DNA from: an uncultured Collinsella sp.
GTDB taxonomy: Bacteria > Actinomycetota > Coriobacteriia > Coriobacteriales > Coriobacteriaceae
Direction: 5' to 3'
Assembly: GCA_902493125.1 (NCBI GenBank)
Contig: CABUOF010000003.1
Location: 1 to 47,804 of the forward strand
DNA: 47,804 nt
Position 1 is the stretch's first letter. Every line of letters starts with the position of its first letter. Shown here piece after piece: positions 33,180 to 40,854 of the stretch. A model generated the notes under the pieces. It saw only the letters and a program-made list of their open reading frames with translations. It searched no databases and was not told the origin of the DNA. The position numbers and the translations under genes were made by a program.

Positions 33180-33284
33180 ACCAAATCCCTTCTAAAGGGA
33201 GTTGGCCCATCCGTGCTCCATAACAGTAGTCTAACGCAAAATGCAGGTAATAGGAACACTTGTTCGTATTACTTGCGCCCTTTT

Positions 33285-34664
33285 CTAATGCACAAACATG
33301 CGCACGAACTTGTGCTTCCAGCTTGCATAAGGAGCATAGCGGAATGGCACGTCCAGCCACGTTGCCTTGTTCACGATGCTCTTCTTGTGGCTAAACGTAT
33401 CGAAGCTCTCGCGTCCATGGTACTGCCCCATACCGCTCGCACCCATGCCACCAAAGCCCATATGGCTCGTAGCCAAGTGCATAATCGTGTCGTTGACGCA
33501 GCCGCCGCCAAAGGGCACGTAACGCACAAAGCGCTGCTGAACTGCGCGATCCTGGCTAAAGATATACAGAGCCAGCGGCGTCGGACGATCCGTAATAAAC
33601 GTCTCGGCCTCGTCTAGGCTCTCAAACGTCAGCACCGGCAAGATGGGGCCGAAAATCTCCTCCTGCATCACGGCGTCATCGGGGGTCACGCCGTCCAAAA
33701 TCGTCGGCTCAATCTTGAGCGATGACTCGCGCGCCGTGCCTCCAAGCACAACCTTATCGGGATCGATCAGCCCACGCACGCGCGCAAAATGCTTGGCGTT
33801 GACGATATGCCCGTAATCCTCGTTATCGAGCGGATGCTCGCCAAACATACGGCGGGCCTCTTCCCTGATGAGGTCCAGCAGCTCGTCGTGCACGCGCGCA
33901 TCGACCAGCAGGTAGTCGGGCGCCACGCAGGTCTGCCCCACGTTGAGCCATTTACCAAAGGCGATACGCCGCGCCGCAACCTTCAAGTTTGCCGTCGCAT
34001 CCACGATGCAGGGGCTCTTTCCGCCCAGCTCAAGCGTCACGGGCGTAAGGTTTTTACTTGCGCGCTCCATGACGAGTTTGCCGACCGGAACGCTACCGGT
34101 AAAGAAGATCTTGTCCCAGCACTCATCGAGCAGCGCTTCGTTCTCGGCGCGCCCGCCCTCGACAACCGTCACCAGGCGCGGATCAAATGCCTCTTCACAG
34201 ATTTGCTTGAGCACCGCACTCGATGCCGGAGCATAGGCGCTCGGCTTGATGACCACAGTATTGCCCGCGGCAAGGGCGCCGGCGAGCGGCTCGAGTGTTA
34301 GCAAAAATGGGCAGTTCCACGGAGCCATGATGAGCGTGACGCCATAGGGCACGGCTTGCGTTTTGCACACACTCACGGCGTTGGCAAGGTCACACGGACG
34401 CAGGCGCGGACGACTCCATCGAGCCACGTGAGCGATCTGATGACGAATCTCGGAAAGCGACGTGCCGATCTCGCACATATAGGCCTCGTCATGCGACTTC
34501 CCCAAATCGGTCTTGAGCGCATGGGCGATATCAGCCTCGTGGGCCCGCACCGCATCGCGTAAACTCACGAGCGCGCGACGTCGAGCATCGACATCAAACG
34601 TGGCGTGCGTCTTAAAGTAGGCGCGCTGATCGCCGACGATGCGCGCAATTTCCTCGGTGTTCAT
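33285..34664 (-). CDS. Aldehyde dehydrogenase, class 3-like
   Basis: This 459-residue NAD(P)-dependent aldehyde dehydrogenase has LELGGKSP with general base E212 and NVGQTCVAPDY with catalytic C246. The cofactor loop is MAPWNCPFLL, and QEEIFGPILPVL is near residue 340. The short C-terminus and the sequence style (PYGVTLIMAPWN, GMGQYHGRESFDTFSH) fit class 3 ALDHs acting on medium or long-chain and aromatic aldehydes. It lies 8 bp after an iron-type alcohol dehydrogenase gene, so the pair should interconvert an alcohol, an aldehyde and an acid. The start has GGAGGGCAC upstream. Confidence 0.92.
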   Translation of the reverse strand: MNTEEIARIVGDQRAYFKTHATFDVDARRRALVSLRDAVRAHEADIAHALKTDLGKSHDEAYMCEIGTSLSEIRHQIAHVARWSRPRLRPCDLANAVSVCKTQAVPYGVTLIMAPWNCPFLLTLEPLAGALAAGNTVVIKPSAYAPASSAVLKQICEEAFDPRLVTVVEGGRAENEALLDECWDKIFFTGSVPVGKLVMERASKNLTPVTLELGGKSPCIVDATANLKVAARRIAFGKWLNVGQTCVAPDYLLVDARVHDELLDLIREEARRMFGEHPLDNEDYGHIVNAKHFARVRGLIDPDKVVLGGTARESSLKIEPTILDGVTPDDAVMQEEIFGPILPVLTFESLDEAETFITDRPTPLALYIFSQDRAVQQRFVRYVPFGGGCVNDTIMHLATSHMGFGGMGASGMGQYHGRESFDTFSHKKSIVNKATWLDVPFRYAPYASWKHKFVRMFVH

Positions 34665-34672
34665 GTGCCCTC

Positions 34673-35893
34673 CTAGTTCTCGCCCTCAAACATACCACCT
34701 GCAACGACTTCATACATATGCTCGAGCTCCAAGCGGTCCATTAAAAGCGGAACGGGGTACAGGGGATTGGCCTCGGCATCGGCATTCGCCGCCATCTGCG
34801 GAATGTCGGAGCGGCGAATGCCCGAGACATATTTGGGAATGTCCAAGGTGGCGTTCATTCGATCGACCCAATCGATAAAGGCTTCGGCCGCCAGGTTGTC
34901 CTGTGCGTTAGCCGGCGCGATACCAGCCATGCGGGCGAGGTCGGCGAGCTTAGGAGCAGCAGCTTCACCATAGGCGCGAAGCATGTGCGGCAGGATAATG
35001 GCGTTGGCCAAACCGTGGGGAATCCCATAACGTCCGCCCAGACTGTGCGCGATGGCATGAACGTATCCAACGTAGGAGCGCGTAAAGGCAACACCCGCTT
35101 TATACGCTGCCGAAAGCATATTGCGGCGCGCCCGTATGTTGTCCCCACGCTCATAAGCATCGAGCAAATTGTCGTGGATGAGCAGCACCGCCTGACGCGC
35201 CATCTTGCGCGTATAGGGCGTGGTACTGCGCCCGATAAAGGCCTCGACAGCATGCGTTAGAGCATCCATGCCCGTTTGCCCCGTAATGGAGGCGGGCAGG
35301 CCGCGCGTAAACTCGGGGTCGTGCACCGCAAAGCGCGGGATAAGCACAAAGTCGTTAATGGGGTACTTGTAGTGCGTCTCGTCATCGGCAATTACCGCTG
35401 CAAGCGTTACCTCACTTCCCGTGCCCGCCGTAGTTGGAACGGCGATGAGCAGCGGCAGGAGACGATGAATCCGCAGTAGGCCGCGCATCTTGTTGATGGG
35501 CTTGTTTGGCTGCGCAATGCGCGCCCCCACACCCTTGGCGCAGTCCATGGCTGATCCTCCGCCAAAACCGATAATGGCCTGACAGGCGCTCTCTCGATAC
35601 AGGAACGCCGCTTCCTCCACGTTTGAGACCGTGGGGTTCGCACGCGTTTCGGCATAGACCGTAACGCCAATCCCCCTGGATACGAGCGCCGTCTCGAGCG
35701 GTGCCGTGAGCCCCAGACGGGCAATGCCGGGATCCGTCACGATAAGGACCTTCTGAATCGAGCGCTTTTGAAGCACCGCGGGCACATCCTCGGCATGCTC
35801 TAAAATGCGCGGCTCGGTATAGGGCAGGATCGGCAATGCAATGCGAAAAACCGTCTGATATGTTCGGCACCAGGCACGACGCGCTAGATGCAT
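34673..35893 (-). CDS. Iron-containing alcohol dehydrogenase
   Basis: This 406-residue group III (Fe-ADH) dehydrogenase has the nucleotide motif GFGGGSAMDCAKGVG. Metal and substrate stretches are PTTAGTGSEVT, GMDALTHAVEAF, HAIAHSLGGRYGIPHGLAN. It should interconvert an alcohol and an aldehyde with NAD(P)(H). ATG at 35893 is preferred (GGAG upstream, natural N-terminus); the frame runs on for 27 codons. It heads a two-gene operon with the ALDH. The 256-bp divergent region to rubrerythrin carries two operator-like 14-mers. Confidence 0.92.
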   Translation of the reverse strand: MHLARRAWCRTYQTVFRIALPILPYTEPRILEHAEDVPAVLQKRSIQKVLIVTDPGIARLGLTAPLETALVSRGIGVTVYAETRANPTVSNVEEAAFLYRESACQAIIGFGGGSAMDCAKGVGARIAQPNKPINKMRGLLRIHRLLPLLIAVPTTAGTGSEVTLAAVIADDETHYKYPINDFVLIPRFAVHDPEFTRGLPASITGQTGMDALTHAVEAFIGRSTTPYTRKMARQAVLLIHDNLLDAYERGDNIRARRNMLSAAYKAGVAFTRSYVGYVHAIAHSLGGRYGIPHGLANAIILPHMLRAYGEAAAPKLADLARMAGIAPANAQDNLAAEAFIDWVDRMNATLDIPKYVSGIRRSDIPQMAANADAEANPLYPVPLLMDRLELEHMYEVVAGGMFEGEN

Positions 35894-35912
35894 AAAGGAA
35901 ACTCCTTCATTT

Positions 35913-35990
35913 GTTGATAGGTCAACATTTGCTCGCCCGATTGTACTCAGCAGAGATCGCAGACGGCACGCCAATCGTTAATCAATCAAC
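35913..35990 (-). promoter_or_regulatory. Two operator-like near-palindromes upstream of the alcohol dehydrogenase
   Basis: GTTGATAGGTCAAC (35913-35926) and, in the opposite orientation, GTTAATCAATCAAC (35977-35990; reverse GTTGATTGATTAAC) agree at 11 of 14 positions. Their centres are 64 bp apart. The first sits just upstream of the ribosome binding site, the second about 40 bp above a possible -10 (TACAAT, 35945-35940 on the minus strand). Confidence 0.4.
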
Positions 35991-36037
35991 ATCTTCATAT
36001 CTCAAAATTGTTTTATTAAAAATCATTCCTAATAGGC

Positions 36038-36065
36038 TTCACATTTGGTTGCATTTATGGATAAT
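36038..36065 (+). promoter_or_regulatory. Candidate promoter of reverse rubrerythrin
   Basis: TTCACA (36038-36043) and GATAAT (36060-36065) are separated by 16 bp in an A/T-rich stretch. It implies a leader of about 78 nt before the ATG. Confidence 0.5.
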
Positions 36066-36083
36066 AGAACTCGTCAAGACGCA

Positions 36084-36114
36084 CGTCCGGAGAGGGCCCT
36101 TACGGGACCGGACG
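36084..36114 (+). other. Hairpin in the 5' leader of rubrerythrin
   Basis: CGTCCGG (36084-36090) pairs with CCGGACG (36108-36114), with an inner CCC/GGG pairing. It would lie in the mRNA leader about 35 nt before the start codon and may affect stability or translation. Confidence 0.5.
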
Positions 36115-36149
36115 AGCGCACAATCGCCATCGATCGAAAGGATCGAATC

Positions 36150-36710
36150 ATGAAGTTTGTTTGCCCCGTTTGCGGTTATGTGGAAGAGTTCGACGGCGAC
36201 CAGCTGCCCGAGGACTTCAAGTGCCCCCAGTGCGGCGTTCCCGGTTCTCGCTTCCTGAAGCAGGAGGAGGGCCAGCTCGAGTGGGCTGCCGAGCACGTCG
36301 TGGGCGTCGCCAAGATGGAGGGCGTCTCCGAAGACATCGTTGCCGACCTGCGCGCCAACTTTGAGGGCGAGTGCTCCGAGGTCGGTATGTACCTGGCCAT
36401 GGCTCGCGTCGCTCATCGCGAGGGTTACCCCGAGATCGGCCTGTACTGGGAGAAGGCTGCCCACGAGGAGGCCGAGCACGCCGCCAAGTTCGCTGAGCTC
36501 CTGGGCGAGGTCGTAACCGACTCCACCAAGAAGAACCTCGAGATGCGCGTTGAGGCCGAGAACGGCGCCACCGCCGGCAAGACCGATCTTGCCAAGCGCG
36601 CCAAGGCCGCTGGCCTCGATGCCATCCACGACACCGTGCACGAGATGGCTCGCGACGAGGCTCGCCACGGCAAGGCTTTCGCCGGCCTGCTCAAGCGCTA
36701 CTTCGGCTAA
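36150..36710 (+). CDS. Reverse rubrerythrin (N-terminal rubredoxin, C-terminal diiron domain)
   Basis: This is a 186-residue peroxide- and oxygen-reducing protein. The rubredoxin-type iron centre comes first (CPVCGY near residue 5 and CPQCG near 29). The ferritin-like diiron domain follows, with carboxylate/His ligands in EGECSEVGMYL, EEAEHAAKF and DEARHGKAF. This rubredoxin-first order defines reverse rubrerythrins, which protect anaerobes from oxygen and peroxide. Codon use is unusually uniform (GAG, AAG, GCC), suggesting high expression. The ATG has AAAGGA upstream and a terminator follows at 36744. Nearby genes do not share its function. Confidence 0.92.
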   Translation: MKFVCPVCGYVEEFDGDQLPEDFKCPQCGVPGSRFLKQEEGQLEWAAEHVVGVAKMEGVSEDIVADLRANFEGECSEVGMYLAMARVAHREGYPEIGLYWEKAAHEEAEHAAKFAELLGEVVTDSTKKNLEMRVEAENGATAGKTDLAKRAKAAGLDAIHDTVHEMARDEARHGKAFAGLLKRYFG

Positions 36711-36743
36711 GCCAGCCGCCTGAGAGATAATCTTTAGCTCGAT

Positions 36744-36775
36744 AAGGCCCGGACCGTATTGGTTCGGGCCTTTTT
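36744..36775 (+). terminator. Rho-independent terminator of rubrerythrin
   Basis: Stem AAGGCCCGGACC/GGTTCGGGCCTT (36744-36755 with 36761-36772, one mismatch or G-U) is followed by five T. It is about 35 bp after the stop codon. Confidence 0.85.
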
Positions 36776-36840
36776 GTGTCTCGAGGACTCGTTAACGCCC
36801 TGAAATAGGACTGCCTTCGGCATCAGTTGCTCGTCAAAAA

Positions 36841-36963
36841 CTAAGTGAGTAGACTTTTTGGAACTTGCCGAGCACACCATCCATATTGCTTTATAAAGCC
36901 GCAGCTAAATGACTTGTTGCAAAACGGCCTGGTCGCCAAAGTGCCAAAAGTCTACTCACTTAG
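36841..36963. repeat. 123-bp inverted-repeat element, copy B
   Basis: Ends CTAAGTGAGTAGACTTTTTG and CAAAAGTCTACTCACTTAG. Interior segments (GAGCA, TTGTTGCAAAAC, CCTGGTCGCCAAAGT) align with copy C. Its right end supplies the stop codon TAG of the broken minus-strand gene at 36952. The rest of the 36776-36951 gap holds only plain sequence. Confidence 0.85.
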
Positions 36964-38067
36964 AACCGCAGCCGTCCACGATCGAGCAGTTTTGCGTCTA
37001 ACGGGCATCTTTCCGTCGATTACTCCCAATTTTGTCCAGTCAACGAATAGTTCAGACCGGAGTAATGTCTCAGCCCTTTGCTCATCTGAGCTTTTATCAC
37101 GATATTCAGCATCGAGCATCCTGCATACGGCCTTAACGACGGCGCGGAATCTATCCTCATCCGATATCTGTCTGTGTGTCAGGAGAAGTACATCGTAGCC
37201 CATGGCCTGAAGGGCCGTCATGCGGTCAGCGTCACGCAAACCATCCCCTGCGCGTCCGTGCGAGGCCTTTCCCTGACATTCAATGGCCACCTGTCGCCTG
37301 CCGTCCGGCGAAGAAAGAAGTAGGTCGATATATACACGGGACTTTCCCACAATCGCTCGAGCACTTGTGCTTAGCGTCACTTCGACATTGAGCTCTATGC
37401 CGCAAAACCCCTCGCCTCCCAGGACTCGCGGCAGTCCAAGCAACAAATACGCCTCGACCTCAAAAGGCGACGCGGCACCCAATGGAACGAGTTGCGATAC
37501 CGCCATAAATCTATTGCCGTAAACATCTGAACAAAAACGGTCAAGGTCTCTGCCCAAAACCAAAGCGTCTCGACGCCATAAATTTGAGGCGGTGCCGTCC
37601 TCGGACGGGCAGCGCACCCAACCGACCGTTGTCGAAATCGCGCCCGAATCAATTGCACGCGAAAGCTCCGCCTCAAGTGCCGCCGGCAGGGCACACACCG
37701 CAAACTAGCCACACATCTCCGCCAATACCAAAAGAAGCTGGAGATCCGTCAGATGCCGCGACATGATGAATGCCGTCAGCAGAGGAGACGTAACCATAAA
37801 CCCATGCTCCGTTTCCAGCACGGATTCCCTGGGGAGCTCACCAAGGAACAGCCGCTGCCTAATGCTGGCAGGGCAAGTCCGTTTGTTTCTCGTACGAACC
37901 AATGTATACAGCGGAAAACCGAGCGCGACCGCAGCCGTCGGGTTGCGGGCGAGGTCATATCGCTGCCGGTCTTCTTCCGGCCGTGGAAGCGGCGGACACA
38001 AAGCGCGAACCTGAGGAGGCAAACGCCAGTACCTAAAAGCCGATATGTCACAAAGTAGATCTTTCAT
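36952..38067 (-). pseudogene. Nuclease-like (Vsr/DUF559-style) gene interrupted by an in-frame amber codon
   Basis: Two segments in the same reading frame are separated only by TAG at 37705-37707 (GGC-TAG-TTT). The upstream part (about 120 residues) reads LLCDISAFRYWRLPPQVRAL and ends FIMSRHLTDLQLLLVLAEMCG. The downstream part (residues after a GTG at 37698) has a nuclease-like region SPFEVEAYLLLGLPR, YIDLLLSS and VAIECQGKASHGRAGDG, then AMGYDVLLLTHRQI. The D...E-x-Q/K pattern resembles Vsr-like PD-(D/E)xK enzymes; similar intact proteins of about 370 residues are, from memory, common in Collinsella. The last codons (VLSE-stop) come from repeat element B. It may be a real pseudogene, a recoded amber, or two proteins. 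Confidence 0.7.
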
Positions 38068-38150
38068 AGACACAGGAAAACACGAATTTCAACCCAGTCA
38101 GTCACGATGCGGCGCGAACGCAGCAAAAATGGCGCCGAACGGACCGCCAA

Positions 38151-38216
38151 GTTTTCAACAGCCCTCCCCAACTGGCCAAAAGCTTGCCAAGAACTGGACG
38201 AAGCCCTGTTGAAAAC
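38151..38216. repeat. Inverted repeat GTTTTCAACAG
   Basis: GTTTTCAACAG (38151-38161) and CTGTTGAAAAC (38206-38216) form 11-bp arms with a 44-nt spacer. On the plus strand a six-T run follows at 38221. It lies next to 123-bp element C; no gene uses it clearly. Confidence 0.6.
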
Positions 38217-38247
38217 CCCATTTTTTCTCGTGCGGAAGCTTTGCGCG

Positions 38248-38370
38248 GCAAGTGAGTAGACTTTTTTGAACATCCCGAGCAGGCCGGCCATCCTGCTTTT
38301 CAAAACCCCAGGTAGATAACTTGTTACAAAACTGCCTGGTCACCAAAGTTCCAAAAGCCTACTCACTTAG
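38248..38370. repeat. 123-bp inverted-repeat element, copy C
   Basis: The left end is degenerate (GCAAGTGAGTAGACTTTTTT), the right end CCAAAAGCCTACTCACTTAG. Same length as copies A and B. It lies over the 3' end of the PdxR gene and provides its last three codons and stop (CTA AGT GAG TAG). Together with the GTTTTCAACAG repeat it fills the 38074-38358 gap. Confidence 0.85.
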
Positions 38371-39798
38371 GTTGCAGAGTGCCTCCATGAGCTGCAATTC
38401 CAAGGTATTTAGCACTTTTGGACTCAAATCGTCATACTGGACAAGAATTTGACTTGAGTTTTCGGGGGCAGATGCGCCATCGGCGCACCAATAACACTCA
38501 CTGATATCGACAAAAGGGATACTCGAGCGCGTGAGGGCCTGCGCAAAAGAGCTTCCGTCCGTTCCGCGCTCCGCAACCACGGTGCAGTAAAGGCCCGCGT
38601 CCTCATGCTCAATCGAAACCTCCCCTGCCGGAAACGTTTTCCGTACAAGCGCCGCCAGGCCATCACGCGCCTCGCGAGCACGAACGCGCACGCGATTCAC
38701 ATGTCGCTCGTAATCACCCGATTCCAGCAAACGCGCCAAAGCGACCTGGTCAACAGAGCTCACCGACGAAGCGTAAAAACCAAGGTTGCGCCTAAACCGC
38801 TCCATTAGCTCATCGGGCAGCACCATGTACGCTAGACGCAACGCAGATGACAGGCTCTTCGAAAACGTGTTGGTGTAGATAACCGACTGGGCGGCATCGA
38901 TCGACGTGAGCGCGGGAATCGGCTTGCCGGCAAGGCGAAACTCACAATCAAAGTCATCTTCGATGAGATACCGACCTGGTCGCTCGGCGGCCCAGCTCAG
39001 AAGCGCATAGCGCCGCGCAATGCTCGTCACAAGGCCGGTCGGATACTGATGGGACGGCATCAGGTGAAGGACATCGGTCCCACTTTTCTGCAGAGTACTC
39101 AAGTCCACGCCCTCATCATCCAACGGGATATGTCGAACTTTGCAACCCATAGCCTGATAGATGCGCGTCAGGCGCAAATATCCCGGATCCTCAACGGCAT
39201 ACACTTTGTCGGCTCCAAGTAACTGAACCAACATGGTATCGAGCAGCTGGGCGCCCGCACCGATAACGATGTTGTCGGGATCGATATTCATGCCCCTCGT
39301 CCCACGCAGATGGTGAGCGATAGCGCGTCGTAGCCGAGCGGTGCCCTGTGCCGGTGCGGGCGAAAAGATCTCGCGCTCGTCTTCGGATGTCAACGTCGCC
39401 CGCAGTGCGCTTTGCCAAAGCCGCGCCGCCTCCAAAGCGGAAGGAGAGAGCGGGGCGAATTGCTCGGTCCGTCCGTTGACATCATGCGCGCTGGGGCCCA
39501 CAGAGACGGTATCTCGGTCGATGCCCCCCGCAGCCAAAGGCAAAACCGGTGCATCCGAAAGCTCGCAAGCGTAGTAGCCACGCCGCGGCTTTGAGCAAAT
39601 ATAGCCCTCGGCAAGTAACTGGCTATATGCATTCTCGATGGTAATGACACTGATTCCCAGATGACTGGCAAAGGCGCGCTTAGACGGCAAATGCTCCCCC
39701 GCCGCAATGCGTCCAGCTACGATATCATCTCGAATTTGCTGGTAAACATACTCGTAGAGCGATGCCTCGCCGCGTTTTTCCAAATTGTAGTCAAGCAT
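38359..39798 (-). CDS. pdxR: MocR/PdxR-family regulator (GntR HTH fused to aminotransferase domain)
   Basis: This 479-residue protein has an N-terminal GntR winged helix (YVYQQIRDDIVAGRIAAGEH, LPSKRAFASHLGISVITIEN) and a fold-type I PLP domain. The PLP lysine is in TNTFSKSLSSALRLAYM, with DFDCEFR upstream. It is divergent from pdxS-pdxT, so it very likely senses PLP and controls PLP synthesis, as PdxR does in other Gram-positives. ATG at 39798 has AGGTGAC upstream; a TTG at 39831 is less likely. The C-terminus ends LCNLSE, whose last residues come from element C. The symbol rests on context. Confidence 0.85.
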   Translation of the reverse strand: MLDYNLEKRGEASLYEYVYQQIRDDIVAGRIAAGEHLPSKRAFASHLGISVITIENAYSQLLAEGYICSKPRRGYYACELSDAPVLPLAAGGIDRDTVSVGPSAHDVNGRTEQFAPLSPSALEAARLWQSALRATLTSEDEREIFSPAPAQGTARLRRAIAHHLRGTRGMNIDPDNIVIGAGAQLLDTMLVQLLGADKVYAVEDPGYLRLTRIYQAMGCKVRHIPLDDEGVDLSTLQKSGTDVLHLMPSHQYPTGLVTSIARRYALLSWAAERPGRYLIEDDFDCEFRLAGKPIPALTSIDAAQSVIYTNTFSKSLSSALRLAYMVLPDELMERFRRNLGFYASSVSSVDQVALARLLESGDYERHVNRVRVRAREARDGLAALVRKTFPAGEVSIEHEDAGLYCTVVAERGTDGSSFAQALTRSSIPFVDISECYWCADGASAPENSSQILVQYDDLSPKVLNTLELQLMEALCNLSE

Positions 39799-39809
39799 GA
39801 ATTTGTCAC

Positions 39810-39878
39810 CTGACCTTATTAAGTCATTCAATCTGATATTAGTCTGACCTTGTTATTATCTCGAAAACTGAGTATTTC
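39810..39878 (+). promoter_or_regulatory. PdxR operator (direct repeats) and pdxST promoter
   Basis: CTGACCTTATTA (39810-39821) and CTGACCTTGTTA (39844-39855) are direct repeats 34 bp apart. The second overlaps a -35 TTGTTA (39850-39855), with -10 TATTTC (39873-39878) at a 17-bp spacing. Spaced direct repeats are typical MocR binding sites, so PdxR would act at the pdxST promoter and probably on itself. Confidence 0.5.
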
Positions 39879-39943
39879 GCCATACCCAGCTCCCCGATAG
39901 GATGTTCCGTCAAGCAATGCACATGCCAACCAAGGGAGCAACC

Positions 39944-40834
39944 ATGGCAGAACAGACCAGCAAGGCCGATCGCGTCAAACTCAACCGCGAACTCGCGCAG
40001 ATGCTCAAGGGCGGCGTCATCATGGACGTCACCACGCCCGAGCAGGCGCGCATCGCCGAGGAGGCAGGCGCCTGCGCCGTCATGGCTCTCGAGCGCATCC
40101 CGGCCGACATCCGCGCCGCAGGCGGTGTGTCGCGCATGAGCGACCCCAAGATGATCAAGGGCATCCAAGAGGCCGTCTCCATCCCCGTCATGGCCAAGTG
40201 CCGCATCGGTCACATCGTCGAGGCGCAGGTCCTTCAAGCCATCGAGATCGACTACATCGATGAATCCGAGGTTCTCTCCCCCGCCGACGATGTCTACCAC
40301 ATCGACAAGACCCAGTTTGACGTCCCATTTGTCTGCGGTGCCCGCGACCTGGGCGAGGCGCTGCGCCGTGTTGCCGAGGGCGCCACTATGATTCGCACCA
40401 AGGGTGAGCCGGGTACGGGCGACGTGGTCCAGGCCGTGCGCCACATGCGCAAGATCCAAAAGCAGATCCGCGACGTTGTTGCCCTGCGCGATGATGAGCT
40501 CTTTGAGGCAGCCAAGCAGCTGCAGGTTCCGGTCGAGCTGGTGCGCGAGGTCCATGCCACGGGCAGGCTTCCCGTCGTGAACTTTGCCGCCGGCGGCGTA
40601 GCGACCCCCGCCGACGCCGCGCTGATGATGCAGCTGGGCGCCGAAGGCGTCTTTGTGGGCTCGGGCATCTTTAAGAGCGGCGACCCGGCCAAGCGCGCCG
40701 CCGCCATCGTCAAGGCCGTGGCCAACTTCACCGACGCCAAGCTCATCGCTGAGCTTTCGGAGGACCTGGGCGAGGCCATGGTGGGCATCAACGCCGACGA
40801 AATTGAGATCATCATGGAGGAGCGCGGGCGCTAG
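39944..40834 (+). CDS. pdxS: Pyridoxal 5'-phosphate synthase subunit PdxS
   Basis: This 296-residue lyase builds PLP from ribose 5-phosphate, glyceraldehyde 3-phosphate and ammonia from PdxT. It is highly conserved: MLKGGVIMDVTTPEQARIAE, CAVMALERIPADIRAAGGV, PVMAKCRIGHIVEAQVL with its lysine, and MIRTKGEPGTGDVVQAVRHM with the second lysine. The phosphate loops are NFAAGGVATPADA and GVFVGSGIFKSGDP. The ATG at 39944 has AGGGAG upstream; the frame reads 14 codons further. It is followed 20 bp later by pdxT. Confidence 0.97.
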   Translation: MAEQTSKADRVKLNRELAQMLKGGVIMDVTTPEQARIAEEAGACAVMALERIPADIRAAGGVSRMSDPKMIKGIQEAVSIPVMAKCRIGHIVEAQVLQAIEIDYIDESEVLSPADDVYHIDKTQFDVPFVCGARDLGEALRRVAEGATMIRTKGEPGTGDVVQAVRHMRKIQKQIRDVVALRDDELFEAAKQLQVPVELVREVHATGRLPVVNFAAGGVATPADAALMMQLGAEGVFVGSGIFKSGDPAKRAAAIVKAVANFTDAKLIAELSEDLGEAMVGINADEIEIIMEERGR

Positions 40835-40854
40835 TCCAGCAGAAAGGATCGCAC

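Noticed and set aside
26816..38370. The 123-bp elements as a CRISPR array
   Set aside because: Copies are kilobases apart, are inverted repeats, and have no regular spacers or cas genes.
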